Shown: positions 1 through 10,887 of the stretch, piece after piece | Position numbering within the stretch: the first letter of the stretch is position 1 | Layout: every line of letters starts with the position of its first letter | Assembly (NCBI GenBank): GCA_003566675.1 | Contig: PXCI01000142.1 | Coordinates: forward strand, 1 to 36,253 | Length of the DNA stretch: 36,253 nt | Direction of reading: 5' to 3' | Origin: Clostridia bacterium | GTDB lineage: Bacteria > Bacillota > Sulfobacillia > SLMV01 | Notes under the pieces: model-generated | Database searches by the model: none | Seen by the model: the letters and a program-made list of their open reading frames with translations, nothing else | What the model was told of the DNA's origin: nothing | Translations under genes and position numbers: made by a program

Positions 1-1070
1 ATGGGCAGTCCCGTTTCGTAGCTGCCGGGATAGCCCCCCGAGGCCAGCACCACGCAGACAGCACTCTCGCCCCGCCAGCGCAGCCCCCTCACCTGGCTCT
101 CCAGGTCGCCTGCAACGCCCGAAGCCGCCAGGAGCAGGGGGACCAGGTCACTCTCCATCCGGGGAAGGACGACCTGGGTCTCAGGGTCGCCAAAACGACC
201 GTTGAACTCGAGCACCATCGGACCCTCGTCGGTGATCATCAGTCCCGCGTAAAGCACCCCGCGGAAGGGTGCACCTTCACTGGCCATCGCCTCCACCGTC
301 GGTCGCAGGATCTCCAACTCGACCCGATGGGCCAACTCCTCACCGTAGAAGGACACAGGCGAGAAGGTCCCCATCCCCCCGGTATTGGGGCCCTGTCCCC
401 CGTCGAGAAGAGCCTTGTGATCCTGGGAAGGGGCCAGGGTGACCAGGGCCCTGCCGTCGGTGATCGCCATCACGCTGAGCTCCTCGCCTGTCAGAAAATC
501 CTCAATGAGCACCCGGTCTCCGGCAACACCGAACCTCTTCTCGACCATGATCCCGGAGAGGGCCTCCATCGCCTCATCGTGATCAGCGGCCACGATGACG
601 CCCTTCCCCGCTGCCAGGCCGTCGGCCTTGATCACCGCTGGAAAGGATCTCTGCCCCAGGTGAGCTGCCGCTTCCTCGACGTCGGAAAAAACCCGGTACG
701 GCGCCGTCGGAATTCCGTATTTCTTCATCAGGTCCTTGGCGAAGACCTTGCTCGCCTCGATCCTCGCCGCGCTCTGCGAGGGCCCGAAGGCGGAGATGCC
801 CTCCTTCTCCAGGGCGTCCACCAGCCCCGCGGCCAGGGGATTCTCCGGTCCCACCACGACCAGGTCCACGCCCAGGTCCCCCGCCGATCTGACCACCGCC
901 TCGATGTCTTCGGCGTCTCCGGGCACCCGCTCGGCCACCGGAGTCATCCCGGCGCTTCCAGGCAGGGCTACGACCCGGCTCACCAGCGGGCTTTCTGCAA
1001 TGCTAACCACCAGGCTGTGCTCTCTACCTCCGCTGCCCACCACCATGATCTCGTAAGAAGCCATCTTCAT
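1..1070 (-). CDS. purD: phosphoribosylamine-glycine ligase (GAR synthetase), 3' end truncated by window edge
   Basis: Reverse complement from 1070 reads MKMASYEIMVVGSGGREHSLVVS...; downstream motifs include NTGGMGTFSPV and VLEFNGRFGDPETQVVLPR; last gene of the pur operon. Absent from the ORF track because it is open at the window edge. Confidence 0.95.
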   Translation of the reverse strand, partial: MKMASYEIMVVGSGGREHSLVVSIAESPLVSRVVALPGSAGMTPVAERVPGDAEDIEAVVRSAGDLGVDLVVVGPENPLAAGLVDALEKEGISAFGPSQSAARIEASKVFAKDLMKKYGIPTAPYRVFSDVEEAAAHLGQRSFPAVIKADGLAAGKGVIVAADHDEAMEALSGIMVEKRFGVAGDRVLIEDFLTGEELSVMAITDGRALVTLAPSQDHKALLDGGQGPNTGGMGTFSPVSFYGEELAHRVELEILRPTVEAMASEGAPFRGVLYAGLMITDEGPMVLEFNGRFGDPETQVVLPRMESDLVPLLLAASGVAGDLESQVRGLRWRGESAVCVVLASGGYPGSYETGLP

Positions 1071-1085
1071 CCCCCCGTAAAAAGA

Positions 1086-2660
1086 TCAATGCACAAAGTG
1101 TCGCCTGCCGGTGAATACCATCGCCATGTCCGCCTGGTCCGCGACATCTATAATCTGCTCATCCCGGATGGACCCTCCCGGCTGCACCAGGGCCGCAATC
1201 CCAGCATCGGCGGCCACCTGCGCCACGTCCGGGAAGGGCAGCATCCCATCGGATGCCATGACCGCGCCTCGCGCTCCCTCTCCTGCAGCTTCCAGGGCCA
1301 GCCGGGCCGAACTCACCCGGTTCATCTGGCCAGCGCCCACGCCGAGGGTGGCTCCATCCCTGGCAATCACAATGGCGTTGGACTTGGTGTACATGGCCAC
1401 GGTCCAGGCGAACGCCATGTCCGCCCATGCTCCGTCCCCGGGCTGGCATCCGCCGACAACCTCCCAGGTCGAACCAGGGGGCGTCCCCTCGTCACGTTGG
1501 TTTAGAAGCATCCCGCCCTTTATGAAGCGCCCGGCCAGCTCGTCCATTTCCAATCCAACCAGGCCCGCCTCCTCCTGGCCCAGGCCCGCAAGGCAGAGCG
1601 CCCGGAGCTTCTTCCGCCTCTTCAGCCGCTCCAGGGCCTCCTCGGTGTACCCGGGAGCCACCAGCACATCGAGGAAGAGCTCCCGCTCAGCTATGAGCTC
1701 CACAAATTCCAGGTTCACCGTTCGATTGACGGCCACCACCCCACCAAAAATGGAAACGGGATCCGCATCGTAGGCCCGGCGGAAGGCATCAGCCAGGGTC
1801 CCGGCCACCGCGACGCCGCAGGGATTGTTGTGTTTTAGAGCACAAACAGCAGGCGCCTCGAACTCCGAGGCCAATCCCACCGCCACGTCCACATCCAGCA
1901 GGTTGTTGTACGAAAGATCCGGCCCCTGGACCTGGTGCAGGCGCTCCAGCGAGAGTGAAGAGGTGCTGGGCGTGACATACAGGGCCGCCGTCTGATGGGG
2001 GTTCTCACCGTAGCGCAGGATCCGGGTCCTCTTCAGGGGAATCGTCAGTTCCTCGGGATACGACATGTAGCCCGGGCTCCCCTCTCCCAGGTAGGCTGCA
2101 ATCAGGGAATCGTACCGGGAAACGTGCCGGAAGACCTCGGCCGCCAGCTCGCGCCTCATCTCGGCTGTGACATCACCGGTCTGCTGCAGCTGTTCCAATA
2201 CCCGGGGGTAATCCCGGGGACGGGCCAGGGGAATCACCGAGGAGTGGTTCTTGGCCGCGGCGCGCAGCATGGTCGGTCCCCCAATATCTATGTTCTCCAG
2301 GGTCTGCTCGTGGGACCGTCCCGCAGAAACCGTCTCCTCGAAAGGGTAGAGATTGACGACCACCATGTCGATGGGCTCGTAACTCCTCTCCCGCAGTTCC
2401 CTCGCATCCTCATCCCGGTCCCTCCTGGCCAGAATCCCGCTGTGAATCGCCGGATGAAGGGTCTTGACCCGGCCCTCCAGGAGAGAGGGATGCCCCGTGA
2501 CCTCGGACACAGGCGTGACGGGCAGACCCTCGCCCTCGAGGAGGGAGGCCGTCCCTCCGGTGGATACGATCCTCCAACCCAGGTCAACGAGGCCGCGAGC
2601 GAGGGGGATCAACCCCTCCTTGTCTGAACAGCTGATCAGGACGATGCGCCCTTCAGTCAT
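1086..2660 (-). CDS. purH: bifunctional AICAR transformylase / IMP cyclohydrolase
   Basis: 524 aa; ALISCSDKEGL-like start, STGGTASLLEGEGLPV, RVKTLHPAIHSGILARR, RYGENPHQTAALY, KHNNPCGVA. Confidence 0.97.
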   Translation of the reverse strand: MTEGRIVLISCSDKEGLIPLARGLVDLGWRIVSTGGTASLLEGEGLPVTPVSEVTGHPSLLEGRVKTLHPAIHSGILARRDRDEDARELRERSYEPIDMVVVNLYPFEETVSAGRSHEQTLENIDIGGPTMLRAAAKNHSSVIPLARPRDYPRVLEQLQQTGDVTAEMRRELAAEVFRHVSRYDSLIAAYLGEGSPGYMSYPEELTIPLKRTRILRYGENPHQTAALYVTPSTSSLSLERLHQVQGPDLSYNNLLDVDVAVGLASEFEAPAVCALKHNNPCGVAVAGTLADAFRRAYDADPVSIFGGVVAVNRTVNLEFVELIAERELFLDVLVAPGYTEEALERLKRRKKLRALCLAGLGQEEAGLVGLEMDELAGRFIKGGMLLNQRDEGTPPGSTWEVVGGCQPGDGAWADMAFAWTVAMYTKSNAIVIARDGATLGVGAGQMNRVSSARLALEAAGEGARGAVMASDGMLPFPDVAQVAADAGIAALVQPGGSIRDEQIIDVADQADMAMVFTGRRHFVH

Positions 2661-3279
2661 TGCGTATCCTCACCCTTCTACCCTGTCTTTGCAAACGTCG
2701 CTCAGCATACAGCCCAAGTGCCTGTGGATACAGGCGGTGTTCCAACCTCAGAATTCGCCTCGAAAGGCAATCGACATCATCTTCAGGGTCAACCGGGACA
2801 ACGGCCTGCAGGATGATCGGACCCGTGTCCACGCCCTCATCGACAAAATGGACCGTGCACCCGGAGACCTTCACCCCGTACTCGAGAGCCTGGGCCTGGG
2901 CGTCCAGTCCGGGGAAGGCCGGCAGGAGGGAGGGATGTATGTTGAAAACGTCCCCGGGAAAGGCCGCAAGGAAACTCGCCGGCAAGATCCGCATGAAACC
3001 AGCCAGGGCCACCACATCGATCCGGTACGCCTCAAGGAGCCGGAGCAGGCTCTCACCAAAAGCGTGGCGGTCCGAGGGCACCTCCAGCACCTGGACCGCC
3101 ACCCCGGCCCCCCGCGCCCGCTCCAGGGCGGGGGCGTCCCCCTGGTCGCTCGCCACCAGGGCGACCTCCATGTCCAGGTCACCCGAGGAAACGGCGTCCA
3201 GGATGGCCCCCAGATTGCTGCCCCGGCCGGAGGCCAGGACCGCCAGCCGAAACCTGTCCGCATCACCCACCGTTATCAT
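2653..3279 (-). CDS. purN: phosphoribosylglycinamide formyltransferase
   Basis: LAVLASGRGSNLGAILDA, LAGFMRILPASFL, NIHPSLLPAFPG, GCTVHFVDEGVDTGPII. ORF opens at 3297; start site is a judgement. Confidence 0.95.
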   Translation of the reverse strand: MITVGDADRFRLAVLASGRGSNLGAILDAVSSGDLDMEVALVASDQGDAPALERARGAGVAVQVLEVPSDRHAFGESLLRLLEAYRIDVVALAGFMRILPASFLAAFPGDVFNIHPSLLPAFPGLDAQAQALEYGVKVSGCTVHFVDEGVDTGPIILQAVVPVDPEDDVDCLSRRILRLEHRLYPQALGLYAERRLQRQGRRVRIRND

Positions 3280-4288
3280 CTCCCTCCTCGATGACACCCA
3301 TCACGTGGGCCTCAACCCCGGTCTCCCGGGCCACGCCCAGCGCCCGGTCGAGATCCCCCGGCGGCACCACGGCAACCATACCCACCCCGAGGTTGAAGGT
3401 CTTGCGCATCTCCTCCTCCGCCACTCGTCCAGCGTCAGCAATGAGATCGAACACAGGGGGGCGCTCCCATGAAGACCAGTCGATGCGCGGGCGAGTCCCA
3501 CGAGGTAGCGCGCGGATGATATTGCCGGGGATCCCGCCTCCGGTGATGTGAGCAAAGGCAAGGGCTCCGCCCCGTTCAAACAGGTCCAGTACCGGGCGCA
3601 CATAGATCCGGGTCGGTCGCATCAGTTCTTCGGCCAGGGGGACCTCCAGGGGGGCGATCACCTGCTCCAGGTCCCAGCCCTTATCCCTGACCACCTGCCG
3701 CACCAGCGAGAAACCGTTGCTGTGGAGGCCAGCCGACGGCAGGCCCAGGAGCAGGTCCCCGGGCTTCGGGTCCCGGGGCAGAAGCTCCCGGTCGCCCTCG
3801 GCGATCCCCAGGGCAAATCCAACGAGTTCGTGATCGTCCAGATGATATACGCCGGGCATCTCCGCGGTCTCGCCTCCCACGAGGGCGCAGCCCGCCTCCC
3901 GGCATCCCTGGGCAAGGCCCTGTACGATCTGGAGCACCGGTTCTGGCTTGAGCTCCGAGGCGGCAATGTAGTCCAGCAGAAACAGCGGCTGGGCCCCCTC
4001 GGTCACCATGTCATTGACCACCATGCCCACGCAATCCACGCCTACTTCCCGGTGACGGCCTGTCGCCGCGGCCAGTTTGATCTTGGTGCCGACAGAGTCG
4101 GTGCACGCCACCAACCGGGGCCGACGATAGTCCCTCCAGGGCGGAAAGAAAGAGGCGGCGAAATCGCCGAAGTCATCGGTGGTCCCCTCGATCCACGTTC
4201 CCCGAATCGCCTCCTGCATGCTCGCCACAATGGCGTCGGCCCTCTCAATGTCGACCCCCGCATCACGATACGTGGTCCCCTCGGCCAT
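3263..4288 (-). CDS. purM: phosphoribosylformylglycinamidine cyclo-ligase
   Basis: TYRDAGVDIERADAIV, DSVGTKIKLA, VDCVGMVVNDMVTEGAQPLFLLDY, GGETAEMPGVY; the ORF extends to 4450 but MAEGTTYRDAGV at 4288 is the likely start. Confidence 0.95.
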   Translation of the reverse strand: MAEGTTYRDAGVDIERADAIVASMQEAIRGTWIEGTTDDFGDFAASFFPPWRDYRRPRLVACTDSVGTKIKLAAATGRHREVGVDCVGMVVNDMVTEGAQPLFLLDYIAASELKPEPVLQIVQGLAQGCREAGCALVGGETAEMPGVYHLDDHELVGFALGIAEGDRELLPRDPKPGDLLLGLPSAGLHSNGFSLVRQVVRDKGWDLEQVIAPLEVPLAEELMRPTRIYVRPVLDLFERGGALAFAHITGGGIPGNIIRALPRGTRPRIDWSSWERPPVFDLIADAGRVAEEEMRKTFNLGVGMVAVVPPGDLDRALGVARETGVEAHVMGVIEEGDDNGG

Positions 4289-4289
4289 C

Positions 4290-5693
4290 TCAATCAACCT
4301 CCCCAAAACAGTCTTCGTCGGTCTCCTCGGGCGGTACGGGGTAGTCACCGTCAAAGCAGGCGGTGCAGAAATCGCTCCGCGTCCCCCCAGCCGCCTCAGC
4401 CACACGATCCTCGTCGAGGTAGGCCAGGGAATCAGCTCCCACGATGGCACGGATCTCCTCCACCGTTCGTCCCGCCGCGATCAACTCACCCTTCGAGCTG
4501 GTGTCAATCCCGTAGTAACAGGGATAGCGGTACGGTGGCGAACTGATCCGCAGATGGATCTCCTCGGCCCCCACCGCTCGCAAGAGTTCGACCAGGATCT
4601 TCGAGGTCGTGCCTCGCACGATGGAGTCGTCCACCAGGACCACCCTTCGACCCTCCACCACCTTGCGCAGGGGATTGAGCTTGAGCCGCACCCCCAGCTT
4701 CCTCAGTTCATCGCCGGGCTGGATGAAGGTCCGGCCGATGTAGCGATTGCGGACCAGGCCCATCTCGTAAGGGATTCCCGCCTGCTCAGCATATCCGGTG
4801 GCAGCCGAAAGGCTGGACGCTGGCACCCCTGACACCACATCGGCATCCACGGGGTGATCCATCGCCAAAAGCCTCCCCAGCTCCTTTCTCACCTGGTGGA
4901 CGTTATGTCCCTCCAGGTTGCTGTCAGGCCGGGCGAAGTAAATGTATTCAAAAATACACAGCGCCGACGGGGCTTTCCCGGTGATCCTCAGACTCGTCAG
5001 GCCCTCATCATCAATGCGAAGCAGCTCACCAGGGGCCACATCCCGTACGAAGGTTGCCCCGGCCGTATCCAGCGCACAAGTCTCCGAGGCCACCATCCAC
5101 CCGTCTCCCAACTTGCCCAGGCAGAGGGGCCGTATGCCGGCGGGATCCCTGGCAGCGAAGAGCTGGCCGGGCGTCAGGGCGACCATAGCATACCCTCCCC
5201 TGACCTCCTGCAAAGCCTCCAGGAGACTGGCTCCCATCTCATCAGAGCGCGCCCGGGCCGTCAGGTGAGCGATGACCTCGGTGTCCGAGGTGCTCTGGAA
5301 GATACTTCCTCTCCCTTCGAGGCAGCGACGCAGGCGCGCTGCATTGGTCAGGTTGCCGTTGTGAGCCAGCCCCAAAGATGTTGACTTCAGGCGCACCACC
5401 AGGGGCTGGGCGTTGCGCAGGGACGTGTTTCCCGTCGTCGCGTAGCGTACGTGTCCCACGGCACAATCCCCTCGCAGGGACTCCAGCGTCTCCTCCCCGA
5501 AGACCTCTGCGACCAATCCCAGGCCACGATGCAGCTTCAGACCATCATCTCCGCTGCAGGCGGCGGCGATCCCAGCCGATTCCTGGCCGCGGTGCTGCAG
5601 CGCATAAAGAGCGTAATGGGTCAGGGTCACCGCATGGGGATGCCCCCAGATCCCGGACACCCCACACTCTTCCCGGAGCGTATCTCCGGTCAT
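4290..5693 (-). CDS. purF: amidophosphoribosyltransferase, Bacillus-type (probable Fe-S form)
   Basis: REECGVSGIWGH N-terminus (Cys nucleophile after short propeptide), VVLVDDSIVRGTTSKILV PRPP loop, FCTACFDGDYP C-terminal Cys motif. Confidence 0.96.
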   Translation of the reverse strand: MTGDTLREECGVSGIWGHPHAVTLTHYALYALQHRGQESAGIAAACSGDDGLKLHRGLGLVAEVFGEETLESLRGDCAVGHVRYATTGNTSLRNAQPLVVRLKSTSLGLAHNGNLTNAARLRRCLEGRGSIFQSTSDTEVIAHLTARARSDEMGASLLEALQEVRGGYAMVALTPGQLFAARDPAGIRPLCLGKLGDGWMVASETCALDTAGATFVRDVAPGELLRIDDEGLTSLRITGKAPSALCIFEYIYFARPDSNLEGHNVHQVRKELGRLLAMDHPVDADVVSGVPASSLSAATGYAEQAGIPYEMGLVRNRYIGRTFIQPGDELRKLGVRLKLNPLRKVVEGRRVVLVDDSIVRGTTSKILVELLRAVGAEEIHLRISSPPYRYPCYYGIDTSSKGELIAAGRTVEEIRAIVGADSLAYLDEDRVAEAAGGTRSDFCTACFDGDYPVPPEETDEDCFGEVD

Positions 5694-7894
5694 TGCAAAC
5701 CACCCTCTCTGGCTTCAACAAGATCCGCAACCGGTATGTCGATTCGCCTCTGTCCGGTGGCAACGCGAAGGAAACTGCCCCCCACCTCACCGATGACGTC
5801 AAGTGGGCATCCGAGCTCCCGGGACCGCTCCAAGAGGGCCTCCAGGGACTCCGGCGCGGCGCTCACCAGGTACCGCGGCCCACCCTCACCGAACAGAATC
5901 TCATCCGCTCGTTCTCCGGCCTGCAATTCGATCTTAGCACCAAGCTGGGACGGCGAAAGACACGCCGCCTCGGCGAGAGCCACTGCGAGACCACCATCGG
6001 ATACATCATGGGCTGATCGGATCCATCCGCGGGCAATGCCCACCCGACACGCCTTACCCGCGACCCGTTCCGCCGCGAAGTCGACGGTGGGCACGGGCCC
6101 AGCCACCTTCCCGGCGACGATGTTCAGGTACTGGGATCCGCCCAGGGATCCCGTTCCCCCACCAAGGAGAAGAACCGCATCGCCGTCCGCTGCAAACCCG
6201 GGAGGGACGCATCGCGAGACATCCTCCAGGAGGCCGACCATGCCAATGACGGGCGTGGGATAGATCTCCCGGCCTCCCGTCTCGTTATAGAAGCTGACAT
6301 TGCCGCCGGTGACCGGCGTACCGAGGGCCTGGCAGGCCTCACCCATCCCTGCAACCACTTCGGCGAAGCGATACATGACCTCGGGCTTCTCCGGGCTGGC
6401 AAAATTCAGGCAGTTGGTCACCGCCAGGGGACGGGCGCCGACAGCAGAGAGATTTCGATAACTCTCGGCGACCACGTTCATGGCCCCCCTCCTGGGATCA
6501 AGGTGACAGAGCATGCCGTTTCCATCGACTGCGACGGCGATTCCCTGCCCAGAACCCCTGACTCGCAAAACAGCCGCATCTGCACCTGGGTTCATCGCGG
6601 TGTTGATCCCGACCATGTGATCGTATTGCTCATAGACTTCCCTTCGGGAACAGAGATTGGGATGGGAGAGCATCTGCAGAAGGACACGATTGAGATCCTG
6701 GGGTTCGGGGATCTCCCCGGCGTGGAAACCCGGATCCGGTGCAGGGGAGCGCATCGGTCGATCATAGGCGGGAGCGCCCTCCGTCAGGCTCAGAGCGGGT
6801 ATGGAGGCGACCTCTGTGCCGTCCTCCAGGATCCTCAGCTGGCCGTCCGACGTCACCTCACCGATCCGCGCGGCCTCCAGTTCCCATCTGTCGAAAATAT
6901 CCTCCACTTCACCTTCCCTGCCACGGTGGGCGATGACCAGCATCCTTTCCTGGGACTCGCTGAGCATCACCTCGTAGGGCGTCATTCCCTCCTCGCGCAG
7001 GGGCACCCGGGTCACATCGATCTCCATGCCCATCCCGGCACGGGAGGCCGTCTCTGAGGCGGCCGATGTCAGGCCCGCGGCCCCCAGATCGTTGACGCCC
7101 ACCACGGCATCACTGCCCGTCAGCTGCATGCAGGCCTCGATCAGCAGTTTCTCGCGAAAGGGATCTCCCACCTGCACGGCGGGCCTCATGGACTCCGTTT
7201 CCTCATCAAACTCCCTGGAGGCCAACAGGCTCGCCCCGTGGATGCCGTCCCTGCCCGTGCGGGCTCCGACGATGAAAACGGGGTTGCCCGCACCCGAGGC
7301 CCGTCCCCTCACGAGACGATCCTTCGGCGCCAGGCCCAGGCACATCACGTTCACCAGGGGATTCTCGCGATAGGCCTCGTCAAAATAGATCTCGCCCCCC
7401 ACGGTGGGGACGCCGACGCAGTTGCCGTAGAAGCTGATCCCCGACACCACGCCTTCAAATAGATAACGGGTTCGGGGATCCCCGGGATCACCAAAACGCA
7501 AAGAGTCCAGCAGGGCGATGGGGCGCGCTCCCACGGTGAAGATGTCCCGCAGGATCCCTCCCACCCCGGTGGCGGCCCCCTGGACCGGTTCAATGGCACT
7601 GGGGTGGTTGTGGGACTCGATCCGGAAGGCCAGGGCCAACCCCTCCCCCAGGTCAATCACCCCAGCATTCTCCCCGGGGCCCTGCAGCACATAGGGGGCC
7701 TCGGTGGGCAGCTGCTCAAGGTGCCGCCGGGAGCTCTTGTAGCTGCAGTGCTCCGACCACATCAACCCGTAAAGACCCAGTTCCAGGGGATTGGGCCGCC
7801 GGTCGAGGTCCTCACAGACCCGATGATATTCACTCCGGCTGAGACCCACGTCCTCCCAGGGGGTCGTGATTCGCTCATCCTCGCCTGATTGCAC
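5690..7894 (-). CDS. purL: phosphoribosylformylglycinamidine synthase subunit, small PurL type
   Basis: 734 aa; LGLYGLMWSEHCSYKSSRRHL, ESHNHPSAIEPVQGAATGVGGILRDIFTVGARPIA. Confidence 0.96.
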   Translation of the reverse strand: MQSGEDERITTPWEDVGLSRSEYHRVCEDLDRRPNPLELGLYGLMWSEHCSYKSSRRHLEQLPTEAPYVLQGPGENAGVIDLGEGLALAFRIESHNHPSAIEPVQGAATGVGGILRDIFTVGARPIALLDSLRFGDPGDPRTRYLFEGVVSGISFYGNCVGVPTVGGEIYFDEAYRENPLVNVMCLGLAPKDRLVRGRASGAGNPVFIVGARTGRDGIHGASLLASREFDEETESMRPAVQVGDPFREKLLIEACMQLTGSDAVVGVNDLGAAGLTSAASETASRAGMGMEIDVTRVPLREEGMTPYEVMLSESQERMLVIAHRGREGEVEDIFDRWELEAARIGEVTSDGQLRILEDGTEVASIPALSLTEGAPAYDRPMRSPAPDPGFHAGEIPEPQDLNRVLLQMLSHPNLCSRREVYEQYDHMVGINTAMNPGADAAVLRVRGSGQGIAVAVDGNGMLCHLDPRRGAMNVVAESYRNLSAVGARPLAVTNCLNFASPEKPEVMYRFAEVVAGMGEACQALGTPVTGGNVSFYNETGGREIYPTPVIGMVGLLEDVSRCVPPGFAADGDAVLLLGGGTGSLGGSQYLNIVAGKVAGPVPTVDFAAERVAGKACRVGIARGWIRSAHDVSDGGLAVALAEAACLSPSQLGAKIELQAGERADEILFGEGGPRYLVSAAPESLEALLERSRELGCPLDVIGEVGGSFLRVATGQRRIDIPVADLVEAREGGLQ

Positions 7895-8579
7895 GGTTCC
7901 CAGCCTCCCTGTACCCCTTCACGATGGAGCGAAAAATGTAAGCGCCGTCGGTTTCTCCGAGAACAGCCTCGGCACATCGCTCGGGATGGGGCATCATACC
8001 CATCACGTTCCCAGCGTCGTTTGAAAGGGCAGCGATCCCGTCCCAGGATCCGTTGGGATTGTGCCGGGGGTCGGATTCGCCCTCCGGCCCGCAGTACCGC
8101 ATCAACACCCGGCCCCGCTCGCCGTTCAAATTGGGTCGGTAGTTTCCCTGGTGATGGGCGATGGGAAGACGAAGTACCTGGCCCACCTCACACTGCCGGG
8201 TGAAGGGGGTATCGATATCCTCCACCCGCACCCAGCAATCATGGCAGGAAAATCGGAGGTGGCTGTTGACCATGAGGGCACCTGGAAGTATCCCTGCTTC
8301 ACACAATACCTGGAAGCCGTTGCAGATCCCCAGTACCAGCCCGCCCCGCAGGGCGAACTCCCGCACCGCATCCATGACGGGAGTGTGGGCGGCAACCGCT
8401 CCTGCCCTGAGATAATCTCCGTAGGCAAAACCCCCGGGCAAGATTACGCAGTCCGTTTCGGGCAGATCCTGGGCGGTGTGACGGACGTAGTCGACGGGAG
8501 CGCCCAATACGTTTCCGACGACATGGTGACAGTCGCGGTCGCAGTTGGAACCGGGAAACACAATCACGGAAAAATGCAT
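7875..8579 (-). CDS. purQ: phosphoribosylformylglycinamidine synthase, glutaminase subunit
   Basis: MHFSVIVFPGSNCDRD, ILPGGFAYGDYLRAGAVA, VLGICNGFQVLCEAGILPGAL; start at 8579 chosen over the longer ORF. Confidence 0.95.
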   Translation of the reverse strand: MHFSVIVFPGSNCDRDCHHVVGNVLGAPVDYVRHTAQDLPETDCVILPGGFAYGDYLRAGAVAAHTPVMDAVREFALRGGLVLGICNGFQVLCEAGILPGALMVNSHLRFSCHDCWVRVEDIDTPFTRQCEVGQVLRLPIAHHQGNYRPNLNGERGRVLMRYCGPEGESDPRHNPNGSWDGIAALSNDAGNVMGMMPHPERCAEAVLGETDGAYIFRSIVKGYREAGNRAIRRG

Positions 8580-8596
8580 GCCGCCCACCTCCTCGG

Positions 8597-8833
8597 TCAT
8601 TGCTCCTGTACCTCGATGCGGTAGTCCTCCAGGACCGGGTTGGCCAGAAGTCTCCTGCACATCGCATCCACCCGACCCATCTCCTGCTCCCCTGCCAGTT
8701 CAATTTCCAGGTATTTGCCAACCCGAACCCCGCTGACTTCATCGAAGCCCAGTTGGTTCAGCGAGGCCGCCAGGGTCTCTCCCTGGGGATCCAGGACACC
8801 CTGCTTCAGTGTGACAAAAACCCGCACGAGCAT
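8597..8833 (-). CDS. purS: phosphoribosylformylglycinamidine synthase subunit PurS
   Basis: MLVRVFVTLKQGVLDPQGETLAASLNQLGFDEVSGVRVGKYLEIEL, between purQ and purC. Confidence 0.93.
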   Translation of the reverse strand: MLVRVFVTLKQGVLDPQGETLAASLNQLGFDEVSGVRVGKYLEIELAGEQEMGRVDAMCRRLLANPVLEDYRIEVQEQ

Positions 8834-8834
8834 T

Positions 8835-9590
8835 TCAACCCTCCCATGCAACCCGGCGATAGACCTCCTGGTAGGCGTCTTCGATCCCGCCCATGTCATA
8901 GCGGAAGCGATCCTTGTCCAATTTCTCGGCGCTCTCCATGTCCCACAGGCGGCATGTATCGGGAGTGATCTCATCGCCGAGAACCAGGGAACCGTCGGAC
9001 GACCGGCCAAATTCCAGTTTGAAATCCACCAGCACGAGTTTTCTTTCCGCAAAGTAGTCCCGCAGCATGGCATTGATGCGCCACGCATCCTCCTCGATGC
9101 GGACGACCTCCTCCTCGGTACAGAGGTTCAGGGTACGAATGTGATAGCGGTTTAGCCAGGGATCCCCCAGATCATCGTCCTTGTAGGAGAACTCGAGAAT
9201 CGGCCTGGACAGTTCGATTCCCTCCTCCAGGCCCAGTCTGCGAACCAGGCTCCCCGCCGCCACGTTGCGAATCACGACCTCCAGCTCGAACATCTCCAGG
9301 GCACGAACCAGGTGATACCGATTTTCCATCTGCTCCACGAAGTGTGTATTGAGTCCACACTTACCGAGATAGCGAAAGATCGCCGCCGAGATGTGAGAGT
9401 TGTAAAAACCCTTGCGCCCAATGGTGCCCTTCTTGTCGCCGTCGAAGGCGGTGGCCTCGTCGGTGAACTCCATCAGCAGCAGATCGTCCGATGGCGTACG
9501 GTAGAGCTCCTTTGCCTTCCCCCTATGTAACAGTTCGCCCTTGATCTCCTCAACGGGCCTGCTGACCAGATCGGAAATACCTTCTACCAC
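8835..9590 (-). CDS. purC: SAICAR synthetase
   Basis: LLHRGKAKELYRTPSDDLLLMEFTDEATAFDGDKKGTIGRKG, KLVLVDFKLEFG, LVLGDEITPDTCRLWD. Confidence 0.96.
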   Translation of the reverse strand: MVEGISDLVSRPVEEIKGELLHRGKAKELYRTPSDDLLLMEFTDEATAFDGDKKGTIGRKGFYNSHISAAIFRYLGKCGLNTHFVEQMENRYHLVRALEMFELEVVIRNVAAGSLVRRLGLEEGIELSRPILEFSYKDDDLGDPWLNRYHIRTLNLCTEEEVVRIEEDAWRINAMLRDYFAERKLVLVDFKLEFGRSSDGSLVLGDEITPDTCRLWDMESAEKLDKDRFRYDMGGIEDAYQEVYRRVAWEG

Positions 9591-9591
9591 G

Positions 9592-10887
9592 TCACATCAA
9601 CTCCAATCTTTTGAATACCGTGTCAACATGGGTCAACTGCTCCTCCAGCTTGAAGCACTGTTCGAGTTCCTCGGGATCCATTCGGCTAGCCACCCGCTCG
9701 TCTTTGCCGATCAGTTCCCGGAAGGACTGCTTCGTCTCCCACGCCTCCATGGCCGCTTCCTGCACTGCGCTGTAGGCCTCCTCGCGTCGCATTCCGGCAC
9801 CGACCAGGGCCAGTAGGACCTTCTGGGAAAACACCAGCCCCCCGGTCATATCGAGGTTTTCGCGCATGCGGTCGGGATAGACCCGCATATCTCGGATCAC
9901 AATGGTGAACCGTTTCAACATGTAATCTGTGAGGATCGCAGAATCGGGTATGATCACCCGTTCAACCGAGGAGTGCGAAATATCGCGCTCATGCCACAGG
10001 GCCACGTTCTCCATGGCCGTCGAGGCATTACCGCGGAGGAGACGGGCCAGGCCGGAGATCCTCTCGGTGACGATGGGGTTTCTCTTGTGGGGCATGGCCG
10101 ATGAGCCTTTCTGCCCAGAACGGAAGGGCTCCTCAACCTCTCCGACCTCGGTCCTCTGCAGGTGCCGGAACTCGGTGGCATACTTCTCCAACAGGCTTCC
10201 CACCATGGCCAGCTGGGTCAGAAAAGCCGCATGACGATCCCGCCCGAGAATTTGTGAACTCACCGGGGCCGGATGAAGACCCAGCTCCCTGCAGACCATC
10301 TCCTCCACCACCGGAGGCACCTGGGCGTAGGTCCCCGTGGCACCGGAGATCTTTCCGAAGGAAACCTCGTCGATCGCATCTTCCAGCCTTTTTCGCGCCC
10401 GCTGCATCTCCTCAAACCACAGGGCAAGCTTGAGCCCGAACGTCACCGGTTCAGCGTGAATCCCGTGGGTACGCCCGATCATCGGAGTGTCCCGGTACTT
10501 CTTTGCCGCCTCGCCGAGGGTCGTCGTGAAGTCATCAACATCAGCCAGCAACATCTCCCCGGCTTCTTTCAACTGGAGTCCCAGGGCCGTATCCAGAACA
10601 TCTGAGGACGTCAGGCCATAGTGAATGTGACGAGACGCCTCTCCGACCTGCTCGCCGAGGGAGGTCACAAAGGCGATCATGTCGTGCCGGACCACGGCCT
10701 CGAGCTCCTCGATGCGGGAGACATTGATCCGGGTCTTCTTTTCCACCTCATCCACGGCTTCGGGGGGTATTTTTCCGAGTTCAGACCAGGCCCGCATACA
10801 TGCCCCCTCGACCCGCCGCCAGGTCTCAAATCGGTATTCGTCCGTCCACAGACGCCCCATCTCGGGCAGCGTGTATCGGGGAATCAA
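9592..10887 (-). CDS. purB: adenylosuccinate lyase
   Basis: [53 protein letters not shown]. Confidence 0.96.
   Translation of the reverse strand: MIPRYTLPEMGRLWTDEYRFETWRRVEGACMRAWSELGKIPPEAVDEVEKKTRINVSRIEELEAVVRHDMIAFVTSLGEQVGEASRHIHYGLTSSDVLDTALGLQLKEAGEMLLADVDDFTTTLGEAAKKYRDTPMIGRTHGIHAEPVTFGLKLALWFEEMQRARKRLEDAIDEVSFGKISGATGTYAQVPPVVEEMVCRELGLHPAPVSSQILGRDRHAAFLTQLAMVGSLLEKYATEFRHLQRTEVGEVEEPFRSGQKGSSAMPHKRNPIVTERISGLARLLRGNASTAMENVALWHERDISHSSVERVIIPDSAILTDYMLKRFTIVIRDMRVYPDRMRENLDMTGGLVFSQKVLLALVGAGMRREEAYSAVQEAAMEAWETKQSFRELIGKDERVASRMDPEELEQCFKLEEQLTHVDTVFKRLELM

Noticed and set aside
327-1505. 392-aa plus-strand ORF
   Set aside because: Antisense to purD and purH; purD is simply missing from the ORF track because it runs off the window.
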